Assembly: GCA_910575495.1 (NCBI GenBank)
Contig: CAJTFS010000008.1
Location: forward strand, 16,253-80,252
Source: Bacteroidales bacterium
GTDB lineage: Bacteria; Bacteroidota; Bacteroidia; Bacteroidales; Rikenellaceae
Reading direction: 5' to 3'
DNA length: 64,000 bases
The position numbers and the translations under genes were made by a program. Below the pieces are notes generated by a model. The model saw only the letters and a program-made list of their open reading frames with translations. It was not told where the DNA came from and did not search any database. Below are positions 46,810-55,550 of the stretch, piece after piece (positions within the stretch are counted from its first letter, which is position 1; each line of letters begins with the position of its first letter).

Positions 46810-49800
46810 TTAGAATTTCAGGTTGACGCCGAAAGTGAACGTGCTCGTCAACGGGTAGATGTAGGTGCTGCCGTCCGAGCCCTCGGGGTCGATGCCCAAC
46901 TCCTTCAACGCGTTGTCGAAAGTATAGACGTTGTTGGCGTTGAAGTAGAGACGCAGCGCGCGTATGCGGCTCCGGGCCAGCTTGCCGCGGCTCATGTCGA
47001 ACGTATAACCCAATTCGATGTTCTTGATCTTGAAATAGTTGCTCGACCTCATCCAGAAATCGCTCTGGAGATAGTTGTAGTGCTCCGTATTGGGGTCGAA
47101 GACCATGCGCGGATAGGTGATCTTCTCGCCGGCGGCATAGCGCTCGGCCGTCCAGCGGCCGTCGTACATCCATTTCCAGGCGTTGCCGGCCTTCTTGAAG
47201 AACGGCATCGTGTAGCCCTTGTTCAGATAGTAGGACCCGTTGGCCGAACCGACGAAGAGCACGCGCAGGTCGAAGCCCTTCCAGCCCACCATCGCCTTAG
47301 CGTTGAAATGGTACTCGGCATAGTTGGGATAGCCGATCGGCGCAATATCCTTGTTGTCGATCAGCCCGTCGCCGTTCAGGTCGACATAGCGGATGTCGCC
47401 CAGCGTGGCGCGGTTGCCGTTGAAGGTGTTGTAGGGACGATTGGCCAGCTCCTCGGGCGTATTGTAGAGTCCGTCGGTCTTCAGACCGAAGCGCTGACCG
47501 ATCGAAAAGCCCGTCTGGTTCATCCACGGATAGGGATTCTGCGCTTCGGCCTTGTAGACGATCTTGTTGCGCGCGAAGCTCACGTCGCCGCTCACGCCGT
47601 AGCGCCAGTCGTCCTTGCGGTCCTCCCAGGCTACCTGGAGTTCGAAACCCTGGTTCTTCGTGATACCCACGTTGACGGGAGGCACGCTGCCCGAATCCAC
47701 ACCGTAGATGCCCGGAATCGTGCCGAGCGTCGTGAGGATGTTGTTGCGGTCCTCGCGGAACCAGTCGGCCGTGATCGAAAGGCGGTCGCGGAACAGGCGG
47801 GCCTCCAGACCCACGTCGTACTTGCGGGCGCGCTCCCACGTGATGTCCGGATTGCCGATCACGCCCTCCGTGGCACCGGCCCAGTAGGGATTGGACGACG
47901 AACCGTTCGACGAACCCAGCCAGTAGCCGCCCTGGTTGAGGTTGTAGGTGCTCGGCAGGTAGTAGAAACGGCGGCTGCCGCCCAGGCGGTCGTTGCCGAC
48001 CTCACCGTACGAAGCGCGGACCTTGAGGAACGTCAGAATGTCGTTCTGCGGAAAGAACTCCTCGCTGGTCGGCACCCAGCCCACCGAGTAGGCGGGGAAC
48101 AAGCCGAAGCGGTGTCCCTTGGCGAACTGCTCCGTACCGTTGTAGCCGACATTGACTTCGGCCATGTAGCGGTTCTTGTAGTTGTAGGTCACGCGGCCCA
48201 CGAAGCCCATCACGCCCGAAGGCACGTTGTAGGAGTCGCTCGGCATCGTATAGCGCGAGGCCTTGGCCAGTAGGAGCGCCGAAATGTTGTGGTCGTTGAA
48301 GCTGCCCGACCAGTCGATGCCCGCGTCGAGATAGAGCTTGTTCCAGTTGCTGTAGCCCCACGACTCGAACGAACCGCCGCCCATGCCGCCGCCGAAGAAC
48401 TGATAGAGGGTCGGATCGTCGGGATTGCGCTGCACCGAGTAGGTCGGAATCGAGGGACGGTAGCGCACCGTGCGGTTGTAGTTGTCCTGGTAGTTGACCG
48501 TACCGTAGATGCGCAGGCCGTCGACGATGTAGTCCATCGAGTGCTCGAGCTTGACCGTATTGTCCAGCAGCGAGTTGTAGATCGTATTGGTGCCGGCGGT
48601 CAGCAGGCTCACGATGGCGTTCTGCGAGCCGAGCGAGCTGCCGGTCTTGATGCCCAGCGGGTTGGTCGGCGAACCGGCCGTTCCGGCGAACGCATCGATC
48701 AGATGGCCGTCGACCATGCCCGGCGAAATGAAGGGATTCGCCTCGTAGATATACTGCATGATGGCCTTGTAGCGGGCCGAGAGGTCATAGGGATCGTTGC
48801 CGCTGCTCAGACCCTCCGAACGGCCGAACTGGCCGGCCGTGTTGACCGACACCTTCCAGCGCTTGGCGATCTGGATGTCGAAATTCGAACGGAAGTTGTA
48901 GCGGTCGAACGACGACCCGGTGCGGGCGTCGTGGTAGGTGTAGTCGGTGGTGATGCCGTCCTGCGAGAAGTAGCCGAACGACACGAAATACTTCACGCGC
49001 TCGGTGCCGCCCGCCACGTTGACATTGACCTGCATCTGCGGCGCCACGCGGTCGAACATCTCCTTGTAGAGGTCGCGGCTGGCGTAGTAGAGCGCCGGCG
49101 AACGCTTGAGCTGCTCGCGCTTCTCGGGCGAAAGGTTGGTCATGGCGTCCACCTCGACCGGCGTATAGTCGCGGTTGTTCTTGAACTTCCACAGATCGTA
49201 GTCGTCGAAGATGTAGGTCGACAGGCCCTCGTTACCGGCGAAGCTGTTCTGTTCGTGGCGGATCGCCTCATTGCGCAGCAGGGCGTATTCGTAGGAGTTC
49301 ACGCCCTTCTGCAAGGCCGAAGCGCACGTGAAACCGTAGTTCAAGGAGAAATTGACGGTCGGCGCACCCGTGTTGCCGCGGCGCGTCGTCACGATGATGA
49401 CGCCGTTGGCGCCTCGGATGCCGTAAACGGCCGTCGACGAAGCGTCTTTCAGCACGCTGATACCCTGTATTTCGTTGGCATCCATCGCATTGAGCTCGGC
49501 CATCGCCTGCTCCGACGACTGCTCCACACCGTCGATGACGATCAGCGGCGCCGCGGAGCCGTAGGTCGCTACGCCGCGGATGCGGATGTCGGCGGCATTG
49601 TGGCCCGGTTCGCCCGAAGCCTGCAAGCCGCCCACGCCGGGCGTGTTGCCGATCAGCGCATTGGAGATGTTGGCCACGGGGGTGGAAACGAGGTCGGCTC
49701 CCTTCACCGAAGAGATCGAACCCGTCACGTTCACCTTCTTCTGCACGGCATAGGCCGTCACCACGACCTCTTCGGCCATGATGGCCTCCTCCTGCAGCGT

Positions 49801-50091
49801 TACGTCGATGACGCTCCGCACGCCGACGCGTTCGCTGTGCGACGTATAGCCGATGAACGAGAACTCCAGTTCGTCGTCGCCCGACGCCTTGATCGCATAC
49901 CGGCCGTCGGACATCGTGATGGCACCGGTCGCGGTGCCCTTCACCATGACGGTAACACCCGCCAAAGCGGCCCCATTCTCATCTTTGACGGTACCCGTCA
50001 CCTGCGACTGCGCCGCCGCCCCCGAGGGAAACAGCACGCCCAGCAGGAGCATCAGCCCGTACAACAAGGACGTTTTGAAGATTTTTACCAT
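46810..50091 (-). CDS. SusC/RagA TonB-dependent transporter (first pair)
   Basis: A full-length, 1093-residue SusC. The signal peptide ends at GAAAQ. A carboxypeptidase-regulatory-like domain (about 28-105) contains TGTVKDENGAALAGVTVMVKG, then the TonB-box region (EEVVVTAYAVQKK), then a plug with SVLKDASSTAVYGIRGANGVI, then a long barrel ending in FTFGVNLKF. It imports glycan fragments across the outer membrane with energy from TonB. It lies 16 bases after the GH26 gene. Confidence 0.96.
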   Translation of the reverse strand: MVKIFKTSLLYGLMLLLGVLFPSGAAAQSQVTGTVKDENGAALAGVTVMVKGTATGAITMSDGRYAIKASGDDELEFSFIGYTSHSERVGVRSVIDVTLQEEAIMAEEVVVTAYAVQKKVNVTGSISSVKGADLVSTPVANISNALIGNTPGVGGLQASGEPGHNAADIRIRGVATYGSAAPLIVIDGVEQSSEQAMAELNAMDANEIQGISVLKDASSTAVYGIRGANGVIIVTTRRGNTGAPTVNFSLNYGFTCASALQKGVNSYEYALLRNEAIRHEQNSFAGNEGLSTYIFDDYDLWKFKNNRDYTPVEVDAMTNLSPEKREQLKRSPALYYASRDLYKEMFDRVAPQMQVNVNVAGGTERVKYFVSFGYFSQDGITTDYTYHDARTGSSFDRYNFRSNFDIQIAKRWKVSVNTAGQFGRSEGLSSGNDPYDLSARYKAIMQYIYEANPFISPGMVDGHLIDAFAGTAGSPTNPLGIKTGSSLGSQNAIVSLLTAGTNTIYNSLLDNTVKLEHSMDYIVDGLRIYGTVNYQDNYNRTVRYRPSIPTYSVQRNPDDPTLYQFFGGGMGGGSFESWGYSNWNKLYLDAGIDWSGSFNDHNISALLLAKASRYTMPSDSYNVPSGVMGFVGRVTYNYKNRYMAEVNVGYNGTEQFAKGHRFGLFPAYSVGWVPTSEEFFPQNDILTFLKVRASYGEVGNDRLGGSRRFYYLPSTYNLNQGGYWLGSSNGSSSNPYWAGATEGVIGNPDITWERARKYDVGLEARLFRDRLSITADWFREDRNNILTTLGTIPGIYGVDSGSVPPVNVGITKNQGFELQVAWEDRKDDWRYGVSGDVSFARNKIVYKAEAQNPYPWMNQTGFSIGQRFGLKTDGLYNTPEELANRPYNTFNGNRATLGDIRYVDLNGDGLIDNKDIAPIGYPNYAEYHFNAKAMVGWKGFDLRVLFVGSANGSYYLNKGYTMPFFKKAGNAWKWMYDGRWTAERYAAGEKITYPRMVFDPNTEHYNYLQSDFWMRSSNYFKIKNIELGYTFDMSRGKLARSRIRALRLYFNANNVYTFDNALKELGIDPEGSDGSTYIYPLTSTFTFGVNLKF

Positions 50092-50107
50092 AGGATTTAA
50101 GGTTGTT

Positions 50108-51466
50108 TTAGGTTGTTTGCAAATCGGGGCACTCGACCGTCACCCCTTCGACCATCCGGTACATCGGCGGAAGATCGGCGCTGAAGAGCGAACGGGAGCG
50201 GGAGTACATGATCCGGAAATTCTCCTCGGAGGGATGTCCCGGATAGACAGAGTAGAAATGCTTGTCGGATTCGTTGGGGCCGACATACTTGTTGCGCCAC
50301 ATGACCACCATCGAGACCCGCTGGCCGGTGAGCGGCGTCAACAGACACCGAGTCCAGTAATCCTCATTGGTAAAGGACTCCTGGCCCGTTTCGGTCACAC
50401 CGCAGGGCTTGCGCTTTTCGAGCGAAAGGGCCGAGATGGCTTTCAGATTGGAGGAGAAGGCGGCGGTGTTGAGACCGTGGTAGCAGTCCATGCCGATGAA
50501 GTCGACCCATTCGTCGCCCGGCCAGCGGAAAAGCAGGCGCCCTTTCGCATCGGCATACTCGCCGTCCATCTGCGGCGAGACGGCATAGATAAGATTGTGT
50601 ACCCCGCGCGTGTCGCGCAGATGGCGCACGGTCATCCGCCAAAGAGCGATGAACTGCTCCTCGGTGGTGCATTTCGAGCCCCACCACGACCACGTCTGCG
50701 TGTGTTCATGATAGGGACGGAAGACAAAGGGAACGAGCGTGCCGTCGGCGGCTTTGAGATCGAGTGCGAAGTCGGCCAGGCGGTCGAGCCAGCCCAGGTA
50801 GGCCGTATGCTGCGCGGAACCTTCGGTCAGAATCGAAGCCACCACGTTATCGTTGCTGTTGTCCCACGAATCGCCGCCGGTCACGGGATTGTTCAGGTGG
50901 CAGCAGGCCACGATGACCTCGCCGCGGGCATGGGCTTCCAGCATCACACGGCGCCGGATGGCGTTCTCGCGCTTGTCGTAGTCGTAGGAAGCGCGGTTGT
51001 CCATCACCGACGCCAGATCGACGCTGAAGACGGCAGGATAGTCGCCGCAGACGGCCTTGGTGTCCGAGCCGCCCGGCTCGTCGTACCAATAGCGGCCGTA
51101 CCACAGATCGTCGTGATGGCCGAACATGAAGCCGCGGGCCGCCACCGCCCACAGATTCGAATAGAGGGCTTTGGTTTCGGCCGTGGCCACGGGGTCCACC
51201 ATCGTAAGGCGGACGAGCTCGGGATTGTCGGGCTCGGGATTGTCGGGATTGTCGGGATTGGTTCCGCCGCCGTCTTCGCCGCCCTGGTTTCCGCCGCCGT
51301 CAGGCTGCGGCTTGAGGGGGGGGGACGGAATCTCTATGTCGCTGCCGCCGCACGCCGGCATCGACACAGCGATTCCTATGCAGCAGACCGCCGCACAGAA
51401 CAGACGCAGGAAGCGCCGGACGGAATCACCGAAAGATTGCATGGGTAACATGACCGGAAGCATCAA
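50108..51466 (-). CDS. GH26 endo-beta-mannanase, surface lipoprotein
   Basis: A 452-residue lipoprotein (Cys39 in SMPACGGSD) with a Gly/Pro/Asn/Asp linker (about 45-83, including a repeated NPDNP motif) and a GH26 barrel. The acid/base is Glu254 in FRPYHEHTQTWSWWG and the nucleophile Glu359 in VTETGQE. The start overlaps the upstream stop (TGATG), so the two are translationally coupled; ATG 51439 is an alternative start. It is closely related to the GH26 at 57106. A flexible linker after the lipid anchor fits a surface endo-mannanase feeding the SusCD pairs. Confidence 0.9.
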   Translation of the reverse strand: MMLPVMLPMQSFGDSVRRFLRLFCAAVCCIGIAVSMPACGGSDIEIPSPPLKPQPDGGGNQGGEDGGGTNPDNPDNPEPDNPELVRLTMVDPVATAETKALYSNLWAVAARGFMFGHHDDLWYGRYWYDEPGGSDTKAVCGDYPAVFSVDLASVMDNRASYDYDKRENAIRRRVMLEAHARGEVIVACCHLNNPVTGGDSWDNSNDNVVASILTEGSAQHTAYLGWLDRLADFALDLKAADGTLVPFVFRPYHEHTQTWSWWGSKCTTEEQFIALWRMTVRHLRDTRGVHNLIYAVSPQMDGEYADAKGRLLFRWPGDEWVDFIGMDCYHGLNTAAFSSNLKAISALSLEKRKPCGVTETGQESFTNEDYWTRCLLTPLTGQRVSMVVMWRNKYVGPNESDKHFYSVYPGHPSEENFRIMYSRSRSLFSADLPPMYRMVEGVTVECPDLQTT

Positions 51467-52503
51467 TACTCGTTTTCAAGCAGCGCGTCGTGGTTGTCGA
51501 GCGGCTTGTCCGACGACTTCTTCATCAGATAGAACGTATGGCGGATGTTGTTCACATACCAACGATCGTCCGACCAATCGTCCATCCCGTTGGTGAAAGG
51601 ACCCGGATGTTCGCGGTAGAACGACAAACCGTCTACCGGAACCTGCTTGTCCCAAAAATCGTGAGTTCCCCCCCCCAACTGCTTCGACGTCCAGAGCGGG
51701 GTCGTGCAGTCGGCGTCCTCCCAGGCATAGAAGGTAACATCGCCCGAAGAAGGATTCTTCGCCCAGCGCGCCTTGCCCTTGGGCAGAATGCGGTACTTGC
51801 CATTCACATCCTTTTCAGACTTGTTCTGATACATGTAATTGGCCCATTTGCCATCGTCGCCCGGCAGGTTGAGGATCGTGCCGTAGCTCACGCCCGTCTG
51901 CTCGTCGACGCGGGCGAGCTTGAAGCTGACCGTATTGTCGTCCTCGTCGGTAGGCATGTATCCTTCGCCCCATTGCCACCATTTGTCCATAGCCGTCGAC
52001 ATGACGATACTGCCGTCGAAACCTCCGAGCACAATGAATGCGCTCTTCGGAGCGCTGCCGTCGAGAATACCGCCGCGGGGATCGAACAGATAGACGCCCT
52101 CGAGCGGCTCTTCGAAAGCGCTGTAGGAGACGCTATACTCGCGCGTTTCGCCCGTCTCGGCGGTTACGACGAACGAACCCTTGCCGCTGCTCAGGTCCAG
52201 CGTACTGCCCGCCTGTACCGAGGCCGTAGCGCCGTACTGCAGTTCGATACCCTCCACCTTGACCGCCGCCATATCGTTGATGGCGCCCGTGACGAGCCGC
52301 ACCGACACGGCACCCTCGTCGTCATGCCGCCAATCGTGGGTGATGACGGCTTCTCCGATCTGATTCTCCAGCCGGAAGCTCACCGGCGTGCGTTCGCGCA
52401 GCCACGGATCGACCATGTCAGGCGCCGACGATTCGTTCTCGTAGCAACCGCCCAGCAAGGCCCCCGCACATACGCAGAACAGAGGAAGCAAAAGTTTTCG
52501 CAT
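51463..52503 (-). CDS. Surface lipoprotein, probable glycan-binding protein
   Basis: A 346-residue lipoprotein (Cys20 in LLGGCYEN), first gene of the minus-strand PUL operon. An N-terminal beta domain (about 30-130, with FVVTAETGETREYSVSYSAF) resembles the cadherin-like or DUF5018 sandwiches of PUL lipoproteins. The C-terminal 200 residues are Trp/Tyr-rich (MDKWWQWGEGY, WSDDRWYVNN) and suggest carbohydrate contacts. No catalytic motif is seen. The role as a surface glycan-binding protein is inferred from position and composition. Confidence 0.65.
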   Translation of the reverse strand: MRKLLLPLFCVCAGALLGGCYENESSAPDMVDPWLRERTPVSFRLENQIGEAVITHDWRHDDEGAVSVRLVTGAINDMAAVKVEGIELQYGATASVQAGSTLDLSSGKGSFVVTAETGETREYSVSYSAFEEPLEGVYLFDPRGGILDGSAPKSAFIVLGGFDGSIVMSTAMDKWWQWGEGYMPTDEDDNTVSFKLARVDEQTGVSYGTILNLPGDDGKWANYMYQNKSEKDVNGKYRILPKGKARWAKNPSSGDVTFYAWEDADCTTPLWTSKQLGGGTHDFWDKQVPVDGLSFYREHPGPFTNGMDDWSDDRWYVNNIRHTFYLMKKSSDKPLDNHDALLENEY

Positions 52504-52594
52504 AAAGGTTTAGGTTTAGGTTGGTTTTTCTTGCCGGTGCAACCCTCCCGCGCGGAATCGTCTCCGTCCGGACAGGGCCGCACTTTCTCTAAAG

Positions 52595-52602
52595 CAAAAG
52601 TA
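52595..52602 (-). promoter_or_regulatory. -7 box of the SusCD mannan operon
   Basis: The minus strand reads TACTTTTG, a perfect TAnnTTTG match 92 bases before the first start codon. No -33 TTTG lies at 18-20 bases, which suggests an activator-dependent promoter. The leader near the ATG has CCTAAA repeats. Confidence 0.6.
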
Positions 52603-52667
52603 GACAAACCCGCCCGCCCGGTTTGATACATTCTTATCTAAAACCGATACTCAAAGCACCAAACAGA

Positions 52668-52694
52668 ACATCCGGGGCTTTCCGCTCCGGATGT
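52668..52694 (-). terminator. Possible terminator of the AraC-type regulator gene
   Basis: ACATCCGG (52668-52675) pairs with CCGGATGT (52687-52694). The minus-strand continuation TCTGTTT is a weak T-run. It lies just after the regulator stop codon. Confidence 0.5.
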
Positions 52695-52702
52695 CGACTT
52701 TT

Positions 52703-53581
52703 TCAGACGAAGACTTTCTTCGGTAGAAACAGGGTTCGGAACTTGTGCGGCGGCATCCCTTTCTTGCGTTTGAAGATGCGGTTGAAATTGGCCATGTTGT
52801 TGAAACCGCAGCAGAAGGCGATCTCGGCGATCGTCATGTCGGTGTCGATGAGCATGCGGGCCACATGTCCCAGCCGGATTTCGGTGAGCGTGTCGATGAA
52901 ACTCTGTCCGGTCACCTTCTTGATGAAGCGGCTGAACGAGACGTCGGACATGTTGATGAGCGCCGCCGCCTCCGAGAGCGAGATCTGGCGGTGGAAGTTC
53001 TGGCTCATGTAGGCGAAGACCGTTTCGAGGCGGGCCGAATGCGACTTGAGTTTCTTCTGGACGAACGTCACGTCGGAGAGCACCTCGCGGTCGTGCGAAA
53101 GCGACAGATCGTTCAGAATCATGATCATGTCCAACAGCGGCTTCATCCCCCCGACCGCGCCCTGTTCGTAGAGTTCCTTGATGCGCGGCGCCATGCGTTC
53201 GGTCGTCTCGCGCGAAAAGAGCACCCCGCGCCGCGCTTCGGCGAAAAGCGATTTGAGCGCAGCCATCGGATTGCGGTTCAGCAGCTTGTCGTCCAGCAGA
53301 TCGGGGCTGAACTGCAACGTGATTTCATGAATCTCCTCCGACTCGCAGCGGTCGGTGAACCAGGCGTGGGGCGTGTCGCCGCTCACGAGCACCAGTTCCA
53401 TGTCGCCGATGCGTCCGACATGATTGCCGATCACGCGCGAGGCCCCCGCAGCGTTCATCACCAAGTTGAGCTCCATCTCCTGATGGGTGTGCAGCGGGAA
53501 GTCGAAACAGGCCTTCTTCCGGGAAAAAATCATAAAGCAGTCGTTATCAGTCAACGGCGTGCTTTCGCGAAGAATCTCCAT
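52703..53581 (-). CDS. AraC-family transcriptional regulator of the mannan locus
   Basis: A 292-residue cytoplasmic regulator from ATG 53581. An N-terminal cupin-like sensing domain (FPLHTHQEMELNLVMNAAGASRVIGNHVG, residues about 29-57) precedes a C-terminal double HTH (residues about 190-288). The second HTH carries the signature IAEIAFCCGFNNMANFNRIFKRKKGMPPHKFR. It has a consensus promoter and sits between the two divergent enzyme/transport blocks, so it probably activates them in response to a mannan-derived sugar. It is not a hybrid two-component protein, the sensor type common in hemicellulose PULs. Confidence 0.85.
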   Translation of the reverse strand: MEILRESTPLTDNDCFMIFSRKKACFDFPLHTHQEMELNLVMNAAGASRVIGNHVGRIGDMELVLVSGDTPHAWFTDRCESEEIHEITLQFSPDLLDDKLLNRNPMAALKSLFAEARRGVLFSRETTERMAPRIKELYEQGAVGGMKPLLDMIMILNDLSLSHDREVLSDVTFVQKKLKSHSARLETVFAYMSQNFHRQISLSEAAALINMSDVSFSRFIKKVTGQSFIDTLTEIRLGHVARMLIDTDMTIAEIAFCCGFNNMANFNRIFKRKKGMPPHKFRTLFLPKKVFV

Positions 53582-53607
53582 AGTCAGGTTCGTCAAGTTG
53601 GTTTGCA

Positions 53608-53637
53608 CAAATATAACGATTAATTCCAAATTGCAAA
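53608..53637 (-). promoter_or_regulatory. Promoter of the AraC-type regulator
   Basis: On the minus strand TTTG (53634-53637) and TATATTTG (53608-53615) are 18 bases apart; both are perfect consensus elements. The -7 box lies 27 bases before the start codon. The 53582-53886 region is unusually AT-rich for this genome. Confidence 0.75.
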
Positions 53638-53756
53638 AAATAGATAATAATATTCCGCACACCTATATATAAATACAATTTTGCAAAAGCAACATTTAAA
53701 TAATTGTTAATCAATAATATAAATACAATCAACAGCAATACATCATCAATACAACA

Positions 53757-53787
53757 TTGAAAAACCTACAAGAAAGGATTATATTTG
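53757..53787 (+). promoter_or_regulatory. Promoter 1 of the esterase-GH30-GH26 operon
   Basis: TTG at 53757-53759 and TATATTTG at 53780-53787 are spaced 20 bases apart, a perfect Bacteroidetes layout 100 bases upstream of the esterase ATG. Confidence 0.6.
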
Positions 53788-53823
53788 GTTAAAATAATAT
53801 CAATTTCATCTGATAATAAGAGC

Positions 53824-53831
53824 TACCTTTG
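53824..53831 (+). promoter_or_regulatory. Promoter 2 (-7 box) of the esterase-GH30-GH26 operon
   Basis: TACCTTTG, a perfect TAnnTTTG match 56 bases before the esterase ATG, without a clear -33 element. It may be the activator-dependent start. Confidence 0.55.
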
Positions 53832-53886
53832 ATTCGGAGAAATCCGATTCGCACCGTTCCGACCTTTCACATTTTACCGACCCCGA

Positions 53887-55539
53887 ATGAAATCACCTTC
53901 CGACTTCTTCCGCCGCGCCTCGGCCATCGCCGCAGGCGCCTGTGCGCTGGCACTCTGCGTCTTCCCGGCGCAAGGCGCCGAGCGGCACCCCGACCCCGAC
54001 GCACAACAGCTCTTCATCGGCGAAAACATCGCCGTGGCCCAAACCGCCTACGGCAAGGTGCGCGGCTTCGTGCTGCGCGACATCTTCTGCTTCCGCGGCA
54101 TCCCCTACGGCGCCGACACGGGCGGCGAAAACCGCTTCATGCCGCCCCGACCGCCCGAAGCGTGGGAGGGCGTGCGCCCGGCAGTGGCCTACGGCGCTTC
54201 GGCACCGCAGAGCTACTACGACCGGCGCCCCGAATCCTACTCGATGTTCGTCGACCACTGGAACTACGACCTGATGGGCGAAGACTGCCTGCGTCTGAAC
54301 GTATGGACGCCCGCCCTCGACGACGGCAAGCGCCGTCCGGTGCTCGTGTGGCTCCACGGCGGCGGCTTCGCCCGCGGCAACGGCATCGAGCAGGACAGCT
54401 ACGACGGCGAGAACATCGCCCGCTACGGCGACATCGTCTTCTGCTCGGTGAACCACCGGCTCAACGCGTTCGGATTCTCCGACTTCGCATCCGTGGGCGG
54501 CGAGAAATACCGCCGTTCGGGCAACGTCGGGATGCTCGACATCGTGGCCGCCCTGCAATGGGTGCACGACAACATCGCGAACTTCGGCGGCGATCCCACG
54601 AACGTGACGATCATGGGACAGTCGGGCGGCGCCTCGAAAGTCTGCCTGCTCGCCGCCATGCCGGCGGCCAAAGGGCTCTTCCACAAGGCCGTGGCCCTGA
54701 GCGGCGACGCCACGCGCGCCAACGATGCCGCCTACGCCGAACGGCTGGGCGAGACGATCCTGCGCGAAGCGGGGCTCGACGCCTCGCGCATCGACGAATT
54801 GCAGCGCATGCCCTGGGAAGCATACATGGAGCTGGCCGAACGCGCCAGGCAGCGCATGGCCGACGAGGAGCCGGGCTACCGCACGGGCTTCGCACCCGTG
54901 GCCGACGACATCGACATTCCGGAAGGCACCTTCTACACGGGCAGAAACCTCGCGACGGGCTCCGACGTCCCGATGCTTCTCTGCTCCACCTACCACGAGT
55001 GGAACCCCGACCGCGACAACCCCGAACTCGAAGCGACCACGCTCGACGGCGTAGTGCGGCACCTCCAACCGCAGTACGGCGACCGGACCCGGCGCATCGT
55101 CGAAGCCTATGCCGCGGCCTTCCCTGACCGTCGCCCGATCGAAATATGGGCGCTCATCGTCTCCAACCGCCAGGGCACCATACGCACGGCCAACGCCAAA
55201 TGCAGCCAGCGGTCGCCCGTCTACGTGGGCTGGTTCGGCTGGGAATCGCCCCTTTTCGACGGCCGCCACCGCGCGTTCCACTGCATCGACATCAGCTTCT
55301 GGCTGCTCAACACCGACCGCATGCTCACCCACACCGGCGGCGGCAAGGCTCCGCGCACGCTCTCGAAGAAGATGGCCGACGCCCTGCTGCACTTCATGCG
55401 CACGGGCGACCCCAACTGCAAGGCGCTTCCCGCCTGGCCGCGCTACACCCCCGAGCGGGGCGAACTGATGATCCTCGACACGCATTGCCGCCGCGCCGAC
55501 GACCCCGACCGTTCGGCACGCGCCGCCTTCACCGACTAA
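53887..55539 (+). CDS. Exported type-B carboxylesterase
   Basis: A 550-residue secreted serine esterase of the carboxylesterase/cholinesterase family. The signal peptide ends around AQGAE (residue 31). Family landmarks are the GRVRG-like VAQTAYGKVRGF, EDCLRLNVWTP, the oxyanion motif LHGGGF and the nucleophile elbow GQSGGA with Ser246. It probably removes acetyl or other ester groups from the mannan before the GH26 enzymes act; the substrate is inferred from the operon. GH30 follows after 11 bases. Confidence 0.85.
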   Translation: MKSPSDFFRRASAIAAGACALALCVFPAQGAERHPDPDAQQLFIGENIAVAQTAYGKVRGFVLRDIFCFRGIPYGADTGGENRFMPPRPPEAWEGVRPAVAYGASAPQSYYDRRPESYSMFVDHWNYDLMGEDCLRLNVWTPALDDGKRRPVLVWLHGGGFARGNGIEQDSYDGENIARYGDIVFCSVNHRLNAFGFSDFASVGGEKYRRSGNVGMLDIVAALQWVHDNIANFGGDPTNVTIMGQSGGASKVCLLAAMPAAKGLFHKAVALSGDATRANDAAYAERLGETILREAGLDASRIDELQRMPWEAYMELAERARQRMADEEPGYRTGFAPVADDIDIPEGTFYTGRNLATGSDVPMLLCSTYHEWNPDRDNPELEATTLDGVVRHLQPQYGDRTRRIVEAYAAAFPDRRPIEIWALIVSNRQGTIRTANAKCSQRSPVYVGWFGWESPLFDGRHRAFHCIDISFWLLNTDRMLTHTGGGKAPRTLSKKMADALLHFMRTGDPNCKALPAWPRYTPERGELMILDTHCRRADDPDRSARAAFTD

Positions 55540-55550
55540 CCCCCGACCTT

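Noticed and set aside
51220..51270. Tandem GGATTGTCGGG DNA repeat
   Set aside because: It is the coding sequence of the Asn/Pro/Asp linker of the GH26 lipoprotein, not a separate element.
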